Shown: positions 39,557 through 50,736, counted from the first letter of the stretch. The stretch is DNA of 64,000 nt from Spiroplasma endosymbiont of Agriotes lineatus (GCF_964019485.1 NZ_OZ026448.1:620001-684000); one strand, 5' to 3'. A program made the numbers and translations. The notes: generated by a model from the letters alone, not told the origin.

Positions 39557-41140
39557 GGAATGGCAATCCTTTTTAGGATACTTTTTATGTAGACTGCCAT
39601 TTCCTAAATTCAACGGGTGTTAAATAATTTAAGCTGCCGTGAATTCAAATATTGTTGTATCAATTAACAAAATAAAATAGTTCACATTTTAATTGTGTTA
39701 AATTTTCAAATTTTTTACCCTTAATAAATTCTGTTTTAAAGGTTTTGTAAGTTGTTTCAGCCACAGCATTATCATAAGGACAATCTTTATTGCTTAATGA
39801 TCTTTTAATGTTAAAAGTTATTAAAATTTCATCAATGATTTTATTTTTGAACTCATTACCACGATTGGTATGAAATAAAGTTATTTGCTTTAATGATCGT
39901 GTTATCTTATGAAAAGCTGGGTCGTGTTTAGTTTTCTTAGATATTTTTAAAAAAAGAAAAAATAATCATTTACTATAAATTATTTCAATATGCAAATTAA
40001 GTATATATTTCTTATGTATGATTTTTGTTGTAAAAACTTATTTTAATGTTATTTTTATAAGCTTTTTCCTTAGTTTTTATAATCTTTTATTGAGATTATG
40101 TTTGTTGATATTAAATATTTTGTTTTATTACTTATTTTTTAAATAAAATGATAATTAAATTGTCGTTGCTTCTCATTAAAAATTATTTAAATCTTTTCTT
40201 ACCTAACAAAACTTTATGCGTCCCTCATGCCGCGATCGGTATGAAATAAAGTGATTTTATTTAATGATCGTGTTATCTTATGAAAAGCTTGTTGAACTAG
40301 TTCAGCGGTTTTGTTTGGCCCAGCATTATATCCAATTACTTCGCGATTAAACAAGTCAATTAATAAACAAATATAGTGTCATTTCCCGCCAACTTGAGCA
40401 TATGTTAAATCACTACATTAACAACAACTTCATTAGGTTTTTTGTCATTAAATTCACGATTTAAAATATTACTGATTTGGGCATTATTAGCTGTTATTTT
40501 ATGATTACGATATTTTAATTTGGTGTATTTAGAAACCAAATTATTTTTGATCATAATGCATCTGATTTTTCGTCGCGATAAGATGATATCTTTTCTTATT
40601 AAAACAGCTTTAATTTTATGAGCCCCATAAATTTTGCGACTTTTATTAAATGCACTGATAACTTCTTGTTCATAATTATTAACTTGCTTGTTAGTTCATT
40701 TATTAGTTTGATAATAATAATAATACGTTGATTTTGATAAACCCAAAATCTTACATATTTTCCTCACTGAATATTTGTTTTTGTTGTTATTAATTATTGT
40801 TATTTTTTGGCCATTATCAGTGCCGCTTGCTTTAAAATATCTTTTTCCATTTGTAATTGTTGGTTTTCTTTTCGTAAGTAAATTAATTCATTTTCTTCAT
40901 TACTTTGATATCTTTTGCTTTAAAAGAACCAGAATTATCGAATGATTTTATTCAATTATAAATAGCAGATTTTGAAATACCATCATATTCATTAATAATT
41001 TCAATAATGCTTTTCCCGTTTTGATAAAGCATGACAATTTGTTTTTTAAATTCATCTTTATATGAATTTTTGACCATTTTTATATTCCTGCTTTCTTATA
41101 TAATTTTATCTTATTTTGAAAGTTCACATAAATATGGTTG
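39557..41140 (-). mobile_element. IS3-family element, copy 2, composite and defective
   Basis: Ends ggaatggcaatcctttttagg and the complement of ttcacataaatatggttgga. orfA is open across the site that is nonsense in copy 1 (INEYDGISKS) but is frameshifted after KAKD. orfB is split by a second 305-bp element at 39919-40223, and part of orfB (the region around nttaatgatcgtgttatctt) is present on both sides. This suggests joining of two IS3 copies. The right end abuts prophage C. Confidence 0.8.
39919..40223. mobile_element. 305-bp non-autonomous element, second copy
   Basis: Same length, ends (gggtcgtgtttagttttcttag, aacaaaactttatgcgtcc) and interior as 5855-6159. No target duplication is visible because the flanking IS3 pieces come from different copies. 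Confidence 0.7.
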
Positions 41141-41649
41141 GACGCATAAAGTTTTCTTAGGTAGGTAAAGATTTGAATAAGTATTAAGACAGTCAGCAAT
41201 GATTGTCTTTTTATTTTATAAGGTGTTAAAAGTTTGTTCTTTGAAAATTAAATACAAGTGAATTAATAATGTTGGTATGTATTAAAGCACGATAAATTGT
41301 GGGTGGTCGCCATAACCAAAAGAAGTTTACCAGTTAATAGATAACACCCTATTAGCTATAGCAATTTGTTTTGTTTTGCAATAAAAAAATGAATGGGTGG
41401 ATTTCCTAAAAATATACACGCTATTAAATTAGTTCCAAGGGTAGGATGCGGATATTAAAGTGTAGAAATTTCTATATAGGGGTATGCTAAGTTTAAAATT
41501 ATTAAAATTTTTATCTAATTAAAAAACAAAATTTACTAACAAAGTTTTTTAAACACTTAAATCTGCGATATATAAGTGTTTAAAAAACTAAGTTAACTAA
41601 CTTAGTTAATATATATAACTTAGTTTATCTATAAGAAAGGTAATTTATT

Positions 41650-41980
41650 ATGAAAAACATTGAAAACATTTTCTTAAATACTAAAAAATATCTCTTAAAA
41701 GAAACGCAAAACGCAATGCTTATTAAAGCCCCAAAAATTCCGTGATTTAATGAACAAATCGGTATTTGGTTTCCAAAACGATTTGTTTATAAAGGAAAAT
41801 ATGAAAATTCAATTTGCATCGGAATAATTAAAAATAGTAAGTAAATATCAAGTAATTTCAATTAATCAAAAAGAAAATGAAACCAAGTTAATTAAAGGAC
41901 AAGAATTATTAGGCTTCTTCATTGCCAAAAAAGAAAACAACAAAAAAGATATAAATTATAACTATTTTAAAGGAGTTTAA
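41650..41980 (+). pseudogene. Type II first ORF with 4-bp tandem duplication (C)
   Basis: MKNIENIFLNTKKYLLKETQ... runs until NSK, where GTAAGTAAATATC replaces GTAAATATC and creates a stop. Beyond it the original frame continues (GQELLGFFIAKKENNKKD). It is the only lesion seen in prophage C. Confidence 0.7.
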
Positions 41981-41982
41981 AA

Positions 41983-42204
41983 ATGAATATTGCGATTGGA
42001 CTAATATTTATTATTATCAGCATCATGCTATTGGCATATTTTGCTTATAAAATTTATGCCAAAATAAAAATGCGAATTAAATATAAAAATGCCATTAAAA
42101 GTAATACTGGTAATTTTACAAAAGACGAAAAAGTATTTATTGCTCGCTTTGAAGAATGAGTTAAAGCTCCTAATTCAAAAAACAATAACGCGGATAAAAA
42201 ATAA
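41983..42204 (+). CDS. Type II small membrane protein (C)
   Basis: 73 residues: N-terminal span (IGLIFIIISIMLLAYFAYKI), then a basic/acidic tail with KVFIARFEEWVKAPNS. Start after AAGGAG; the stop overlaps the next ATG. Confidence 0.75.
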
Positions 42205-42365
42205 TGTTTTGAAAAATTATCATGGAATTCTTAGAACTGTTTGTTCCGATAGAAAAAATGCCTGCACAAGTTGCGTTTATTGCCGGATTAATTATTATCA
42301 TCACTTTTCTTTTCGCATTAATTTCAATTATGTATTTACCAATAAAAATGATTTTTGGTAGATAA
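42204..42365 (+). CDS. Type II 53-residue membrane protein (C)
   Basis: MFWKIIMEFLELFVPIEKMP, then one span (FIAGLIIIITFLFALISIM), ending IFGR. Overlaps the previous stop. Equivalent by position and topology to the type I protein at 16747-16896. Confidence 0.7.
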
Positions 42366-42368
42366 AAA

Positions 42369-42599
42369 ATGACAGTAAATTTAAAAGAATTTAATTGAGA
42401 ACAAATTAAACAAACTTTCTGAGATTTATTTATTCAAATTACAGTTATTCCGGCTCATATTAGTGGTGGTAAAGAAATTGATTTAACTCAAGAAACACTT
42501 TGACTTTTAATAGCAAACATTGCTTTTTGATTCTTAACAGCGATTATGGTGTGATTTATTCTAATGCTACTTTGGAAAACCATATCAGTATTTAGATAG
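42369..42599 (+). CDS. Type II 76-residue membrane protein (C)
   Basis: MTVNLKEFNWEQIKQTFWDL, a WDLFIQITVIPAH motif, and one membrane span with LWLLIANIAFWFL. Homologous to 16902-17132. Several Trp residues are encoded by TGA. Confidence 0.75.
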
Positions 42600-42610
42600 A
42601 GAAAAAATTA

Positions 42611-42745
42611 ATGTCAAGAAGTTACATTGTGATGCATTCCCAAAGAAATTCAAAATTAATTAGGAAAAAATACAATCGTGTTAAGGTTAATCGTGGTTTT
42701 AACAAATTTAAGAAAAACTTTGAATATAAATGATGAATGTTTTAA
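42611..42745 (+). CDS. Very basic 44-residue phage protein (C)
   Basis: MSRSYIVMHSQRNSKLIRKK, then more Lys/Arg and aromatic residues, ending KWWMF. Strongly positive and without a membrane span. It may bind the packaged genome; this rests on composition alone. Confidence 0.6.
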
Positions 42746-42764
42746 AAAGAAAGGGGGTGATTAT

Positions 42765-43007
42765 ATGATTGGAACTTTCTTAACAGAAGCACCAGCAGTA
42801 ACAAAAATAACAGCTAGTGACGCGATGACTAAATTATGGAATGCGATTATAACAGCGTTTACTAAAATGTGGGAAATTATTGCTGTTAATATGCCACAAG
42901 TCGGTAATTTCTTTGCTGACTACTGAATATTCATTTTTCCATTTATTTTGGCAATATTCTTTATTTGCTTTAAAATGTTTGAAAAATTACTTGGAGCAGT
43001 ACGCTAA
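42765..43007 (+). CDS. Plectrovirus major coat protein (C)
   Basis: 80 residues after AAAGGGGG. An N-terminal amphipathic part (FLTEAPAVTKITASDAMTKL) is followed by a long helix and a C-terminal hydrophobic span (YWIFIFPFILAIFFICFKMF) with a basic end (KLLGAVR). This matches the small single-span coat subunits of filamentous phages. It is placed just before the assembly ATPase as in all copies. Confidence 0.85.
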
Positions 43008-43031
43008 CAAAAAAATAAAGTGAGGTGCAAG

Positions 43032-44015
43032 ATGAAATTTTGCAAATGAATAATAGAAAAAAATAACCATTTTATTGAATTAAATCGCACCTCATTTTTA
43101 ATTTTATGACATTGAGGAGCAATTTGATATATTTACAACGGTTATTTTAAAAACATTGTAAGCTATTTATTTTTAGCAGGTTGTATTTTAATTTTTCTTT
43201 TTAAAATCGGTAATTTAACACAAATTAACAAAGTTATTAACTTCTTAAAAAACTCACCATTAAATATTGTGATTGGTTCATTAGGAACTGGAAAAACCGC
43301 TTTTCTAGTATACGCATCAAAATTACTAAAAAAGAAAAAATATAATATCGCATCAACATTTCCATTACTAGAAACCCAAAAATTAAGTTTAGGCCATATG
43401 GGTTTGTTAGACTTTGATTATCCAGTATTGCCAGACAAAACCTTACTTTTGTGAGATGAAACCAACTTATTTTTAGAAGGAACTGATTGAGAAAAAAATA
43501 ATACCAAAAACGAAGAAACCGGTATTCAAGAATATTTCGCTCTGGCACGGCATTTTGGTCATATTGTTCTCGCTAGCGGTCAAAGAGATAAACATATTTG
43601 AGTTAAAGTTCGTGATATTGCCAATAATGTGATTGTGGGAATTCGTAAAAAACCTGTTAATATTTTTCGTCCCTACTTAAAAGTTATCTATGGTACCTTT
43701 ACGAGCATTGAAGAATATGAACGCTGACGAAACACATTAATTGATGCTAAAAATAGTAAAAAGGGTCGTCGCATTAAATACCGTGATATCCCTGAACTTG
43801 ATATTTATTTTTTTAAATTAAAAATTCCTCTACCAATATTAAACACTTACAATTCTTTTTACCTAGCATTTTTAAGAGATTACTTAAATGCAAAAGTAAA
43901 TCCTGACTATGAAGACAAATACTATACTGACACAGCAATTGATTTAGAAGACTTAGAATATTTAAAAATGGATAAATTTAGCAAATTTTTAAGAAAAATG
44001 AAAGAAAAGGAATAA
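43032..44015 (+). CDS. Zot-like phage assembly ATPase (C)
   Basis: 327 residues. N-terminal spans (SYLFLAGCILIFLFKIGNL) precede a P-loop domain: Walker A GSLGTGKT (residues ~83-90), Walker B-like TLLLWDE, then GHIVLASGQRDKHIWVKVRD and RKKPVNIFRPYLKVIYGTF. The family is the zonular occludens toxin-like/protein I ATPase, which extrudes filamentous virions through the membrane. It is fully open with TGA as Trp, the only intact copy in the window. Confidence 0.88.
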
Positions 44016-44021
44016 TAAAAA

Positions 44022-44306
44022 ATGGAAAATCTTGCAAAAATGGCGGACTTTCTCGCTCAAATGCTTTATAAAGTTTTTGATTTAATTTGAAGTCTTGAAG
44101 TACCGGGAACAAATATTCAACTAATATTTCCTCTATTCTTAACGCTGGCCGTAGAATTTCTTATGGCAATTATTCTTGGATTTGGTAGTCAACAAGTTAA
44201 TTTAGAAAAACAACGCCAATATGCAGTTAAAAATAAAGGTCGTTTAAGTGCCTGAGGAAAAGTTAAAAAACAAGTAAAACCGATAAAAACAAAACAAGGT
44301 AACTAA
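44022..44306 (+). CDS. Type II membrane protein after the ATPase (C)
   Basis: 94 residues: MENLAKMADFLAQMLYKVFD, a VPGTNIQLIFPLFLTLAVEF span, and a basic tail ending KTKQGN. Homologous to 18433-18759 of the type I phage. Confidence 0.7.
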
Positions 44307-44308
44307 AA

Positions 44309-44557
44309 ATGTTTAAACTAATTATTATTTTTATCTTAATAACTGTTCTTGGACTATTAGCTGGTAGTCATTTTGAAACTTTAACAAACTATATTAGCGA
44401 AGGTCTTGTCAATTTCCAAAAGTTTATTACTAGCAATTTAACAATTTTAGAACTATTTAAACCAATGGCACGAACATTTTCGCAACACCCAATCTTTACT
44501 ATTCTTGGTGTTACTTGTGTACTTATTGCCTTATTTATTGTAATTAAAGGACGATAA
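44309..44557 (+). CDS. Type II two-span membrane protein, 82 residues (C)
   Basis: Two spans around a loop with LELFKPMARTFSQHPIF, which is shared with the type I protein at 18770-19015. It starts 3 bases after the previous stop. Confidence 0.72.
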   Translation: MFKLIIIFILITVLGLLAGSHFETLTNYISEGLVNFQKFITSNLTILELFKPMARTFSQHPIFTILGVTCVLIALFIVIKGR

Positions 44558-44579
44558 AAAATATGAAGGGAGAGTTAAA

Positions 44580-44972
44580 ATGAAAAAACTTTTAATAAAA
44601 TTATTTAAAAAAGATAATTCAAAAGAAAAGATGCCATTAAAATTAAGAATTAAAAATTCTTTTAAAAAGCAGTGGTTAAAAATAGTATTAAGTATCATTT
44701 TCATTTTTATAAGCTTATTACTTTGTGTATTAACAGCAATCAATACTAAATGAATAACTGGAACAAGTGATGAATTTAATAATTTTATGAATGAACAAAT
44801 GGTTAAATTCTTTGGCAAATTCAATAGTGGTATTATGCTAGCAGGAATTTTTGTTTTTTGATGAGGCGGAGCAATATATTTTGCACTTAAATTTGAAAAA
44901 TTAATCCGCTTGATTATTCAAAAAATTAAAGCAAAAAGAGCCTTGAAAAATGAAATCAAACAAGTTAATTAA
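44580..44972 (+). CDS. Type II two-span membrane protein, 130 residues (C)
   Basis: Basic N-terminus, spans near residues 38-57 and 93-112 (GIMLAGIFVFWWGGAIYF), and a basic tail ending NEIKQVN. Unknown role, probably virion assembly. Confidence 0.72.
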
Positions 44973-45222
44973 TTTTTTAAAAAGATATTGATGAAGAATT
45001 TTGCCTTACATTTTTATGATTATTATCTTTTTCATTCCATTTTTAAAATTGGAAATTAATGATTTGAAATTATTATATGAAAAATTTGAAACATTAATTT
45101 CACTTATGATATTAGGATATTTAGATATATGCATGACAATAGCGGTAATTATAAATTGTGGTATTGAGTGACTTATTAAAAAAATTAAAGAAAAAAGAAC
45201 AACGAGAAATAAAATATTTTAA
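44950..45222 (+). CDS. Type II two-span membrane protein, 90 residues (C)
   Basis: MKSNKLINFLKRYWWRILPY, two spans, and a basic end (KKIKEKRTTRNKIF). Overlaps the previous gene by 23 bases. No counterpart in type I. Confidence 0.68.
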
Positions 45223-45237
45223 AAAGGAGTGATAAAA

Positions 45238-47415
45238 ATGTTTATGAAAATATTTACCATGATAATTATTAGTTTCAATAACATTTTTACCATTCCCTGA
45301 AACATTAATAATGATAAAACAAAAACACAATCACTAATTAGAAGCAAAAGGCAAAATAATGAATCATACGAATTAAACTTAAAAAAATCAAAATTAACAC
45401 TTAAATCATCAAAAGATGACAACAGCAAGTGAAATCAAAAATGAGAAATAAAATTTAATGTAGAAAATAAATTTATGCCCAAAAACTTGCCTCCACGAAT
45501 GAAACTTAATGATTGAGAATTTTATGTTGACAAAAATGACAAGATTACATTACCAATATTAAAATCATTAGAATATGATTTAAATTGAGAAAAAAACAGT
45601 GAACCAAGATATTGAGAAAATAAAGATTTTTTATCCTATCAAAATAAAAAATTAAAAAACATAAAAATGAAAGTACGAGAATGAGACAAAAATGAAAGAT
45701 ATGCCAAATGAAAAATATTAGAATTTGACGCACAATCAGAAACTAAACCCTCGACTGATATTGATTTACCAGAAAAAACCACCAAATTTGATAGTAATCA
45801 TAACTATAGTGATGTTATTGATAATCTTGATTATTTAATGATTCATCGTGGTGATTTTGATAAATTTAATTACTCTTATCTCTATTGAACACCGGTATTT
45901 AATTTCATTGACACCTTAGAAAAAGGTTACTATAAAGAATTTACGATTAAAAATCATGGTTTTAAAAATGAAAGCTATTTTTATCACAAAAATTCTACTA
46001 TTTTACCAAACTCAGAAATAATTGACCCGACAAATGCAACCAAAATTGAAGTTATAAAAAAAATTAAAAAGAGACTTAATGAAACAATTAATAATCTTAC
46101 TGGCGTAAATAATGCAATTGAAGGTATCGACTACTATAATACAGAAATTAAAGATAATGACAACAATTACTTAGATGAAAGGGCTACTTTTGATTTAACA
46201 ACAGACAATGTCGCTGACAGAACATTTACCGTTAAATTTACCGCAATTGAAACGAGCACACAATTGCAAGGAACAAATACAATTAAAATGACCATTCCAA
46301 AACAAGATGATAATAACGATAATGTCCTTAAAATTAAGGCATTTAACAAAACCCTAATTGCTGGAAATAATTATTTACAACTGCTACATGGTGAGGCCGA
46401 AATCTGAAAATACGACACCAAAAAGGCTAACGATTATTACCTAATTAAGTATCTTTTTGGTACCTTAAATTACCTCAATGTTAGATTTAGTTTTTTGAGA
46501 TACGACCCTGAATTAAAAAATGACATTTACCTATACTTTAAAAACAACATCCCTGGTATTAACAACAGCGATTACAAAAATGTCTTTGATGAAATCTACG
46601 AAATTCTTGGCAATTTTTTTGCCAGTTTATTTTATGCGACTTTTGATATGGATGAAAACACTCATACTGAAATTGATTTTAAAGGCGTAGATAATTATAA
46701 CAAGAACTATTTTATTCAAATCGGTTTCTTTTATCGCTCCTTAATTACTTTTTATCCCAAAAAATACTTAGTAAATATTATAGGAAACTCAGAATTATTA
46801 CTAAGAAGTTATTTTTTTACTTTTGATAAAAAAACGCACCAAAAAAATTATAATGCTATTAAAAACAACAATAGCATTTATCAAATTGATTTTAATGTCC
46901 TTAAATCCTATGATAATAAACTGATTACCTTGCCGACCAGTAAACCAGCTAACAGTATTAATTACCTTAATACCGATATTGATATTCGCTATGGTATTAA
47001 TATTTTTACCTTAACTTTTCCACTTTATCACAAGGGTGGTATCTCTAATTACAATTTTAAAATTTATGACTTTAATGTTCTTAATTCCACAGCCTTTATA
47101 CCTGATGGTTCAACCAACTCAGAATGAGATGACTTAATTCCGCCAGCAAATTGCAAATATTCTGGACGATGAATACCAACCTTTAATGATATTGGTTGTA
47201 CCATTCAGAATGCTAGTATCAAAATGATTAACTGAATTCTGACAGCGTCACAAATCATTACGATTTTACGGCCATTAGCAATTATTGCGAAAGCAACAGT
47301 TAACTTTTCAACCGCCATTTTTCCGATCTTTAAAACCGTGCCAGCTTTTTACTATACCTTTCAATTTTTAATTGGTTTTGCCATCTTTCTAATGATATTA
47401 AGAATTTTTGTATAA
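45238..47415 (+). CDS. Large phage surface (attachment) protein, intact (C)
   Basis: 725 residues. A signal peptide (MFMKIFTMIIISFNNIFTIP) and a dibasic stretch (IRSKRQ) are followed by an N-terminal domain at residues 41-163, rich in Lys, Trp and Asp. A short acidic linker (ETKPSTDIDLPEKTT) leads to the body (DYLMIHRGDFDKFNYSYLYW... FFYRSLITFYPKKYLVNI... GINIFTLTFPLYHKG). A C-terminal membrane anchor ends IFLMILRIFV. Export plus a C-terminal anchor fit a pIII-like minor coat protein that binds the host. The 369 bases coding for the N-terminal domain recur in the next gene. Confidence 0.85.
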
Positions 47416-47464
47416 TTATATATATATATATATATTGAAAAAACAAAATAAAGGAGTTAAATTT

Positions 47465-47953
47465 ATGAAAATTTTAAATATAATAGCTCTTTGGGGGCTG
47501 ACAACATTGCCAATAGTTGGGTGTTCTAAAAAAGAAAATAAAACAACATTGCCAATTGAGAATGAATCATACGAATTAAACTTAAAAAAATCAAAATTAA
47601 CACTTAAATCATCAAAAGATGACAACAGCAAGTGAAATCAAAAATGAGAAATAAAATTTAATGTAGAAAATAAATTTATGCCCAAAAACTTGCCTCCACG
47701 AATGAAACTTAATGATTGAGAATTTTATGTTGACAAAAATGACAAGATTACATTACCAATATTAAAATCATTAGAATATGATTTAAATTGAGAAAAAAAC
47801 AGTGAACCAAGATATTGAGAAAATAAAGATTTTTTATCCTATCAAAATAAAAAATTAAAAAACATAAAAATGAAAGTACGAGAATGAGACAAAAATGAAA
47901 GATATGCCAAATGAAAAATATTAGAATTTAAAACTGAATTTAAAAATAATTAA
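47465..47953 (+). CDS. Phage lipoprotein carrying the attachment protein's N-terminal domain (C)
   Basis: 162 residues after AAGGAG. Signal peptide with lipobox PIVGC, a short spacer (SKKENKTTLPIE), then residues 33-155 repeating residues 41-163 of the preceding surface protein. It ends FKTEFKNN. The repeated DNA (45358-45726 and 47561-47929) shows no difference by eye. Expected to be lipid-anchored outside the infected cell. A superinfection-exclusion role is inferred. Confidence 0.85.
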
Positions 47954-47995
47954 ACTGGTAAAATTTACTATTCAGGAAGCGTGGTTTTTTCTAGA

Positions 47996-48155
47996 GGCTG
48001 TACAATTATATGTGTCTCTAAGTAATTAACTTAAATTCACTCTGTCTTCAAATTTTATCATTAAATGTGAAATTGCACTACCCCAATTTTGAATTGGCAT
48101 TGTTCATTTTTTAGTCATATTTTGAAATGCTAAATAGCATATTTTAAAAACTATA
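47996..48155 (-). mobile_element. IS256 left-end remnant
   Basis: ggctgtacaattatatgtgtctctaag and the following transposase 3' end match 26274-26430. The rest is missing. Confidence 0.7.
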
Positions 48156-48242
48156 ACTGCCAAAAGAAAGATGACTTTTTACGATAACAAACACTTTTGG
48201 ACAACTAAACAACTTTTTCATTTTTTATATTTTGACAAAATA

Positions 48243-48273
48243 AAAACCAGTAATTTTAGTTAATTACTGGTTT
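48243..48273 (-). terminator. Terminator of the propeller gene
   Basis: AAACCAGTAATT...AATTACTGGTTT stem, followed on the minus strand by a T-rich tail. It lies 95 bases after the stop codon. Confidence 0.75.
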
Positions 48274-48367
48274 GAATATTTTTTATTTTTACAAGAAATT
48301 TAAACTTGTTGGGCTTGTTTTAATTAAAGTTATTGTTCTAAATAGCTAATATCGTTTTTATAAAACT

Positions 48368-50494
48368 TTATACTATAGTAGTAACTGTATTTGTTCTTAC
48401 TGGCCCTTCTCTTTCTGATGAAAAAAATGCTTCCCCATTAAAAGTTATGTTATCATTGTTTTTATCTATAGTAATTTTATCTGGCAATAAGCTATATTTT
48501 TGTAATATTTGCATCGCTTCTTTAATTGATAATGTAACTATTTGTTCTTTATTGTTATCATCAATTATTTTGGCAGTAATATTTCCTGTAATTTTTTGTT
48601 TTAAATTTAATATAACTTTAGATGTAATTATTCTTACTTGATAAGTAATTTTTAATTTTTCATTGGGATTAAGTTCAAATTTATCAGCGGGTTCCTTAAA
48701 AATACTTAAAATCATTTCTTGTTCTTGTTTATTTGTGTTTGATAAATCAAATTCATTTGATAATACATTAATGATTTCAGAATTTTTATTATTTATATTT
48801 GTAAAATCTGTTAATTTCATTTCATCATCAGAATTTATGTTTCAACCATTTAATTTATTTTCTTGTTTTGTTTTAGTTAATCCTGTTGTAATTTGAAATA
48901 CTAATTTTGATTTTGAATTATATTCACAAGCGGGTACATTAAATGATCTTGTATTTGGAGTTTTATTGGTAATTTCTCTATCAGAACATACATTTTTAGG
49001 AACATTAGATCATAAAAATGAATTTTCTTGTTTTGTTATTTCAGTATTTGAAAAATTTAAATTATTACTATTAACATTACTTATTTCTTTAAATATTAAA
49101 TTTGGATTTTCATCTCGAAACTTAAAAAATACTGCTCTTTTAATTAATTCGTTTAAATTAATATCATTAATTTCATCTTTATTTTTAATTTTATAATTAA
49201 CAATAACTTCTCCAAAATATTTATTATTACTATTATTTTTTTCTTTTATTATCGCTGAATTATTTGTTTTGTTAACTATTTCTAATAGTGAAATATCTAA
49301 ATCAGGATTTAAATAATTTAATTCACTTAAAATTATATTATCAAAATTATTACTAATTTCTCCTAAATTAGAATTTAAATCATAATTACTGTATTCATAA
49401 ACATTACCATCTCCTGAACCAATATATAATTTATTGTTGAAAACCACACCAGAAGAATCAACTCAGTTATTTGTTCTAATAACAATTTTTTGTTGTCCTG
49501 TTGCTGAATATTCATAAACATTGTGATCTCCTGAACCAATATATAATTTATTGTTGAAAACTATCCCAGAAGATTTAATTTCTCCATTTGTTGTAATGAC
49601 AACTTTTTGTTGTCCTGTTGCTGGATCATATTCATATACTTTGTGATCTATTGAACCAAAATATAATTTATTGTTGAAAACCACACCAGAAGATCAAATT
49701 CCTTCTTCTGTTTTTATGACAGTTTTTTGTTGTCCTGTTGCTGGATCATATTCATATACATTATGATCTTTTGAACCAAAATATAATTTATTATTTAAAA
49801 TAATTCCACTAGCAAAAATCTCGCCCTTTGTTGTAATGATAACCATTTGTTGTCCTGTTGCTGGATCATATTCATATACATTGTGATCATGTGAACCAAT
49901 ATATAATTTATTGTTGAAAACCACACCAGAAGAATGAATGACATTATTTGCTTTAATAACAATTTTTTGTTGGCCTATTACTGGATCATACTCATATACA
50001 TTATGATCACCTGAACCAAAATATAATTTATTATTTAACACGACCCCCGAAGAAAGAACTTCATCCTTTAGTGTGATCAAAATTTTTTGTTGTCCTGTTG
50101 CTGGATCATATTCATATACATTGTGATCATGTGAACCAAAATATATTTTATTGTTGAAAACTACACCCGAAGAAAAAACAATACTATTTGCTTTAATAAC
50201 AATTTTTTGTTGTCCTGTTGCTGGATCATACTCATAAACATTACCATCTCATGAACCAAAATATAATTTACTGTTGAAAACCACACTCGAAGAAAAAATG
50301 TGCCCACCTGTTTTAATAACAATTTTTGTTCTATTTATTTTATTATTTTCATTATTGCTTCGTTTTTGTCTTTTATTATTTATATTTTCTATTTTTTCTT
50401 GTGTTGGAGTTGGATACGGACTATTGGCAACAATGCCCGACATTCCGCTTCCTGCTATTGTTATTGTACTTAATAAACTAAGTAATTTTTTCAT
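48368..50494 (-). CDS. Secreted eight-repeat beta-propeller protein with ETX/MTX2-like C-terminal region
   Basis: 708 residues, continuous only with TGA as Trp. ATG 50494 follows AAAAGGA. A signal peptide (MKKLLSLLSTITIAGSGMSG, cleavage near VANSP) is followed by a dibasic stretch (NKRQKRSNN). Next come eight ~40-residue repeats, spaced 120 bases in the DNA, of the form VVFNNKLYFGSGDHNVYEYD, like PQQ/YVTN-type propeller blades. The last ~330 residues differ: LNFSNTEITKQENSF, LVFQITTGLTKTKQ, EFDLSNTNKQEQ, and FELNPNEKLKITYQVRI. The T/S-rich strands ending at Pro-Asn-x-Lys-x-x-I-T-Y recall ETX/MTX2 (aerolysin-type) pore-forming proteins. The propeller and export are clear; the toxin assignment is tentative. 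Confidence 0.75.
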
Positions 50495-50736
50495 ATTAAT
50501 TAAATCCTTTTCATGAATTTTTGCTAATTAATAAATTTTTATAGTAATCACTCGACCCTTTCTTAAATTTATAAAATTTAATTAATACAAATTAATTATA
50601 AATAATTAAATAAGAATTTCTATCATTTTTTCAGAATATTGAATACTAATTCTAGAAAAAATTATCATTAAAACAAAAAAATAATCAAACCAAATTAAAC
50701 TTTATTAAAATTAATACCAAGAAAGGTGGTTTTTCT
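50495..50736. other. Intergenic A/T-rich region
   Basis: It contains the leader of the propeller gene (minus): attaattagcaaaaattcatg, aaaaggatttaattaat, also found before 56911. Otherwise it is the presumed 5' part of the UPF0236 element on the plus strand. No left inverted repeat of that element is visible here. Confidence 0.4.

Larger units (their letters stand above)
41141..47990 (+). mobile_element. Type II plectrovirus prophage C, nearly intact
   Basis: Leader plus 13 genes on one strand. All are open with TGA as Trp except gene 1, which has a 4-bp duplication. It begins at the acgcataaagttttcttagg end and is followed by an IS256 remnant. It carries no transposase and no recognised rolling-circle Rep gene, so mobility and replication would need help from elsewhere. 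Confidence 0.9.

Noticed and set aside
39363-39566. Hydrophobic 67-residue minus-strand ORF
   Set aside because: It lies in a repeated A/T-rich element, has no ribosome-binding site, and its start is in unrelated flanking DNA.
47416-47631. Minus-strand ORFs opposite the phage surface protein and lipoprotein
   Set aside because: They recur only because the sense-strand domain is duplicated; no start signals, and composition is typical of antisense.
49365-50340. 120-bp periodic repeats resembling a repeat array
   Set aside because: The repeats are in one open frame and encode propeller blades; unit and spacer do not have CRISPR structure, and no cas genes are present.
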